Positions 53,046 through 64,000 of a DNA stretch of 64,000 nt are shown piece after piece; positions within the stretch are counted from its first letter, which is position 1, and the number at the start of each line of letters is the position of its first letter. The notes beneath the pieces were generated by a model. That model did not search any database. It was not told the origin of the DNA and saw nothing but the letters and a program-made list of their open reading frames with translations. Source of the DNA: Macrotis lagotis (Eukaryota > Chordata > Mammalia > Peramelemorphia > Peramelidae); the NCBI RefSeq assembly GCF_037893015.1, contig NC_133658.1, positions 881,310,893-881,374,892 on the forward strand, read 5' to 3'. The position numbers and the translations under genes are program-made.

Positions 53046-55960
53046 CGCCTCCGGACTGTTGTAGCTGCAGCATCCATCGTTGCCATTATTGTTCATCCTT
53101 GGCTCTCCAATGCCGCGATGTTCAAGTGAATTGCGCTGAAGGGCCGGAGGCCTGCGCAGTCTCCAGACCCTTCTCTGCCCGGAGCCAGGGCCTAGGCTTG
53201 AACCAGGACTCCTGGAGGTGGCCCTGGACGGGTGGGAAACCTTGACCGTGACCGACAGCCACGCCCCTTGGGTGCTTAAAGCCAGCTGTAGAAAGAAAAG
53301 AGGCCAAGAGAGCGGCTCGGCCTCTTCTTAGAAACTAGCTTTGCACTCCCAGCCCTTGGGGCCCAAACTAAGTGGGGCTGGGCCTGGGATCTAGTTTGGG
53401 CCAGTCACTAAAAGCCTGGGTGATTGGGGTTTAAGGCTCCGTCCTTAAGAAAGAAATCCAGCACTAAAACCCTGAGATGACTTGTGAAGCTTCAGTGACC
53501 CAAATTTTAAATTCCTTTGGGCAGAGCACCAGATGGTAAGAGTATGATACCCCATGTTAGCCAATGTGATGGAAAGACTGAAACATGGCCCTCAGCTGCC
53601 CTGCTCTGTGTTGCTGACAGTTCTGGTTTGTCTGGCCCCCAAATGTCCCTCTCTCCCTCTTTCTCATTCCTTGCCATTGGCTGCTCCGCTTTGGGGAGCC
53701 AGTGAGCACGGGGATCAGTGCTTTTGTTCCCAGGTGACCATGCTCTCACACTTTATCTTTTGGATTGCTTTTGGTACCAAACACTCATTAAACAGGACAG
53801 GATCATAGTCTCAGAATCCAGCATCCTCATCTGACATGTTAGGAAGAGGAAGGTAGAGGGCTGGAAGTGGGCTTCAGCAGCCTGCTGTTCTATTATTCTG
53901 CAGACCCCAGCAACCTGGTTTGACCAAAGCCCTGAGAAAGCTGCTCTCTTAGATCTCCTAGGAGAAGAGATAGCTCTGGGAATTCTGATTACACTCATTC
54001 TATAGGGCCAGCTCATACTAGGTAAGATCCAGTTGTTAAAGGTAAATACTCCAAATAAGAATTTGAGTTACTGTTTTACCGACTTCAAGAAAGTAATGGA
54101 GGAAATGTTCTTGATGCAGATGGAACTTAAAAATATGCTGTGGATGTATTTTTAAGGAGCTACTTGCTAAGCATTTACCAGCATAGTCCTGCACATCGCC
54201 CTGTTCTTGCTGGTTGGAGGCATGACCTTATTTTAAATAATCAAGAAATAAAGGGAGTGTACCATTCTTAATGCAATTTTGCATATTTCCCAAGTGAGTA
54301 ATTACACATAAGACTTCCGAGCAAAAAAAAAAATGTGTGAGCCTAGGTACTTAGCTTTAAGGAATGTGTAACTGGGAGGGACTCCGGCAAGACTCCACAA
54401 ATCACTTTTTACTTTTGAGAAAGAAACTCCTGTGAGTTTGGGCTTGAAAAAAATAAGAATTAAATTGAATATGTTTTAACCTTCAGATTTTGTACTCATA
54501 AGGGACAAACATTAACCTCTAGAGTTTGGCCTCAAGAAAGAGTAAAACAGAATTAGTTTAACATAAATAATTATTACTCTGTGTGCTGATTATGCAGGTG
54601 TGCATGGGGGACCCTCTGGAAAACCAGCCCCCACCCCAATGGAGTCCTGAACTGGGGTTTTTATACATTTTGACTATCAGAAGCAGAGATCTGAAAAACC
54701 ATGCAGTACACAGGGGGCTGTGTGGCAACTCAGGATGGGGGTGGAGGCCATTCTGAATAGGGCTGGGGAACTGGATATATCAACATTCTGTTAAAAGGAG
54801 TACCTTATTATGTCAAAGACCTCCACCAAAACCAGGTGAATTTTTCTCCCCTCCAGGCGTCCATTGATACAATGGAATTTGTTATTAAAAGTCAACATTT
54901 TGCTATATAGTATATTAAGAGGTATCAAATACTATGGAAGTTGAGTCACCTCACATTTATGAACTGCTTGCAATCTGCTAGGAAGACAGCTCTGATTCCA
55001 GAGGAGAATTGGAAGATCTTTCCTATTTGGGATCCCTGGTTGTGTCTCTGTGGGGAGAATAACTGGAAGGATCCAGCCCGGGTTAGAGCCCTGCTTGGCA
55101 ATAGGTCACGTTTCTAAAAGGCTATAAGGTTAGAATGCTTTCCTCACCCAGGGCAGACGGAAGGATGGGAGCTGTGCTCAACTCAGCACTCCAAGATGCT
55201 TCCCCATTGGGAAGACAGGCACTAGTGAGGTGAGCCCCTCCTAAGGCCAGCAAGCCCTCTTTCTGGGCGGTCATCTCCCCATCTCTGCCCAGCATCTTTC
55301 CCTCAGTACTCACAGTCGCCTTTCACTGTGGAATGTTTATTCAGAGACTTAGCTTTCCATACCCATCTCCAGCTGTGGGTTTTATGACCCTACCATGTCT
55401 GTACTGACTTTTTCAGGTCCTCTATCCTATTAAACCACACCAAGGCATCTTGTTTGTAGTTGCTGATACTTACCAAGGGCTTTAGACCTAGTGTATATTG
55501 AGCCATTGCCTACAGATCCCAGAATCCTAAGAGCCTGGAAGATTTGCAGAAATGCCATCCTATGCTTGAACAGAAAAGTCCTCGGCAAGATTCCCAATGA
55601 GTTCTGGTCTAGTTTTCTCTTGAGAAACTCCTTCCCTCCTTGCTCTTATTAGGGAAGTAATTTCCTTATATGGGATTAAAATCTGTCTTGTGTCATGGAC
55701 TTCTGGACAAACTTGCACCCAAATCCTGGATGCAAGGCATAGGATGCCAATATTTCTCGTGAACTGGTCCAATCCACAAGTCAGCAGGCATTTATTAAGC
55801 TGTTACTGTGGGCTGGGGACTGTCCCCTCGGCTTAGGGAGAAAGAAGCCCTGTGGCCTTAGATGTCTCTGATCTCATCTACCCGCATTCATCATCCTTCC
55901 AAGAAACAGCTGGTGTTTCTTAGAAAAAAGAAAGACCAATCCAGCTGCTTCCTTCTCAAC
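53046..55960. other. MTHFR 5' region / intron 1, no gene recognised
   Basis: No homologous exon was identified. GC falls steadily away from the island. Only a short L2/MIR-like scrap (55785-55850) stands out. Confidence 0.5.
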
Positions 55961-56747
55961 AGATGGAACCAGTGCCCTTGAACCTCAGGGTGCCTTCCCT
56001 TCCCCAATCCCCCTCCCCCAACCTCTGGTTCTCCTCCCCACCTTTTCCCCAGGAGGTTTCTCCTCTAACTCCCCTCCCCTTCCCCCTCCTCTCAGGCCTC
56101 AGCTCAGCTCCACCCCTCCTCCTCCTCCTGCCTGCTCCCCCTCCAGGCCTGGGCTCTGGCAAGGAGCTCTTCCTTTGTCACCGCTCCGCCCAGGCCAGCC
56201 CAGCCCAGCCCAGCTGGAAAGACCCAGGGCTGACTTCCCCTCTTCTTGCCCACTGCTTTCTTGACTGCCCTTCCATACATGTCACACCGCAGAGGCGGGG
56301 TGCCCTCTCATGGGCACTGCTATTGGTCCCTGGGAAGGGGATCCCAGGACACTGGCAGACTGTGGTTCTCCGTCCCACCTTCTATCAGGTAGCTAAACTG
56401 TACAGTCTGAAACTGGGTTTTTACGGACTGAAAAGTAATGTGCCTCTGGGGGGGAAGTCTGAGGGCAAGAAAGGGAAGAACCTGTGGTAACGGAGCCAGG
56501 GGACAGCAGAGAGCCAAGCCAGACCAAGGAGACTGAGGCCAGGCTAGAGGAAGGCTCCTCCAGGGCAGAGGCAGGGGGCAGCTTCCCCCTCCAATAGCAT
56601 TCCCCCTGAAGGGGACATTCAAGCCCTCCTTGACTGAACTCTCATCTCTTGAGGTGCCAGTGACTGGTCTATTTGAAACCTGGTCACCCCTATGCTTTTT
56701 GTTCCTCCCCTCCCTTCCGTTCTGCCCTCAGCTGCCGGAATCCAGCC

Positions 56748-62960
<6,213 letters not shown>

Positions 62961-63224
62961 GTGAGTTGGAGGGAAGGGGCTCTGGACACAATCTGTGCCC
63001 CTTTTTGCATTGGGCTTGGGGCATCTGGTTTCGCTACTTGTTTTCCTGCCATTCTCTACCTCTGTATCAGAGACAGTAAAGAGATCTGAAGGGCAAGAGG
63101 AGGTCGGTTGGCTCTGGGAGCCCCTGTAGAACTGGGCTCTGCCAGGGGCTGGCAAAGTTGGGCATCTCTGCTGGGGCTTCTTGGGCAGACATGCCACTTC
63201 AGTCAGGCCAGCACAGAACATCTA

Positions 63225-64000
63225 TTAATTTATTAAGCCCCTGCTTAATAGCCAAGCACTGTGCTAAGTGATGGGGGTACAAAGAAGGGCACAAGGCAGA
63301 CTCAAGCAGCTCACAGTTGAATGGGAAAGATACAACCTACAAACAAGCAATCGGCAGGATAAATAGGAAATAATCCACAGAAAGAGAGCTTTCTGTGGGA
63401 ATTTAGCTAGGACCTGAAGGAAGCCAGGAGGTGGAGACGAGGATAAGGAAGGGACAGTTAGGAGGCCACTGTCACTGGTTGGCTAAATTTAGGGTATCAG
63501 GAAGGTGTAAAAAGGCAGGAAAGGTAGGAGGGAGACAGGTTAGGAAGATGTTTGAATATCCAATGGAATATTTTAAATTTGATTCTGGAGGTGATAGGGA
63601 GCCTGGGTGGTTGGTGACTGATCAGATCTGCATTTTACGAACATCACTTTGGCAGTTATTTGGAGAGAGGTGTCTGGCATGGGCAGATTTGAGGCAGGCA
63701 GCTCCACCAGCAACTATTGCAATAATCCAAGGCTGAGGTGATGAGGATCTGCACCAAGGTGGGGGCTGTGTCAGAGGAGAGAAGGGTCCAAATTTGAGGG
63801 ATGGTGAAATCAACAGACCTTGGTACTGAATTGGATATGGGAGTAGGCTGTTGAAGCTGACCCTTCAGTTGTGATCTTAGATGATGGGGACTACTGGGAT
63901 CATGGGGGTGCCCTTGACAGTAATAGGGAAGTTAGGAAGGGGGGAATCTTTAGGAGGGAAGATGAATTCAGTTTTGGACATGTTAAGCTTAAAAGATGTC
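63225..64000 (-). mobile_element. LINE-2, antisense, runs off the window
   Basis: The reversed L2 3' end (TTTATTAAGCCCCTGC..., CAAGCACTGTGCTAAG) continues into reversed ORF2 text (CTATTGCAATAATCCAAGGC). It lies in MTHFR intron 7 and is decayed throughout. Confidence 0.75.

Overview
This window is vertebrate, and almost certainly marsupial, genomic DNA. It carries the conserved block NPPB - NPPA - CLCN6 - MTHFR, the mirror image of human chromosome 1p36.22. The coding exons closely match the therian proteins. The introns and spacers are full of mammalian L2, MIR/CORE-SINE and L3/CR1 relics, LINE-1 3' ends of marsupial type, BovB/RTE-tailed SINEs, and young tRNA-derived SINEs resembling WSINE1 of Australian marsupials. 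I therefore favour an Australian marsupial, possibly a dasyurid. This rests on recalled repeat consensus, not on a search.

Layout. (1) 1-1740 is the 5' flank of NPPB. (2) NPPB (+, 3 coding exons, 1969-4788) encodes a 135-residue preproBNP. (3) 4975-13690 is a repeat-rich spacer with a decayed 2-kb LINE-1. (4) NPPA (+, 3 coding exons, 14077-15358) encodes a 144-residue preproANP and has a well-preserved cardiac promoter. (5) 15620-17910 is a spacer. (6) CLCN6 (-, 23 coding exons, 51871 down to 20989) encodes a complete 870-residue late-endosomal 2Cl-/H+ exchanger; every exon boundary could be placed and all phases agree. Its 3' UTR runs about 3 kb, to roughly 17915. (7) A CpG island at about 51380-52680 is the head-to-head promoter of CLCN6 and MTHFR, with three CACGTG boxes, Sp1 repeats and a 27-bp GC-rich minisatellite. 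(8) MTHFR (+) has its first seven coding exons here (56748-62960, 444 codons), covering the catalytic barrel and the start of the regulatory domain; the remaining exons lie beyond the right edge.

Roles. NPPB and NPPA are tandem paralogues encoding cardiac natriuretic hormones, both with visible GATA-type cardiac control elements. CLCN6 is an endolysosomal exchanger. MTHFR makes 5-methyl-THF and shares only its promoter region with CLCN6.

Most notable observations: preproBNP has lost the usual RXXR furin site (it reads RGLQ) but keeps a KLMR site six residues on, predicting a porcine-type BNP-26. Mature ANP is predicted to be 29 residues with an extra Ser and a C-terminal Phe. A near-perfect 55-bp copy of the CLCN6 exon-15/intron-15 junction sits in intron 13. 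A perfect 10-bp CLEAR/TFEB motif lies in the CLCN6/MTHFR promoter. A SINE beside the CpG island has become strongly GC-enriched. I saw no new multi-gene system, phage, CRISPR or operon-like structure.
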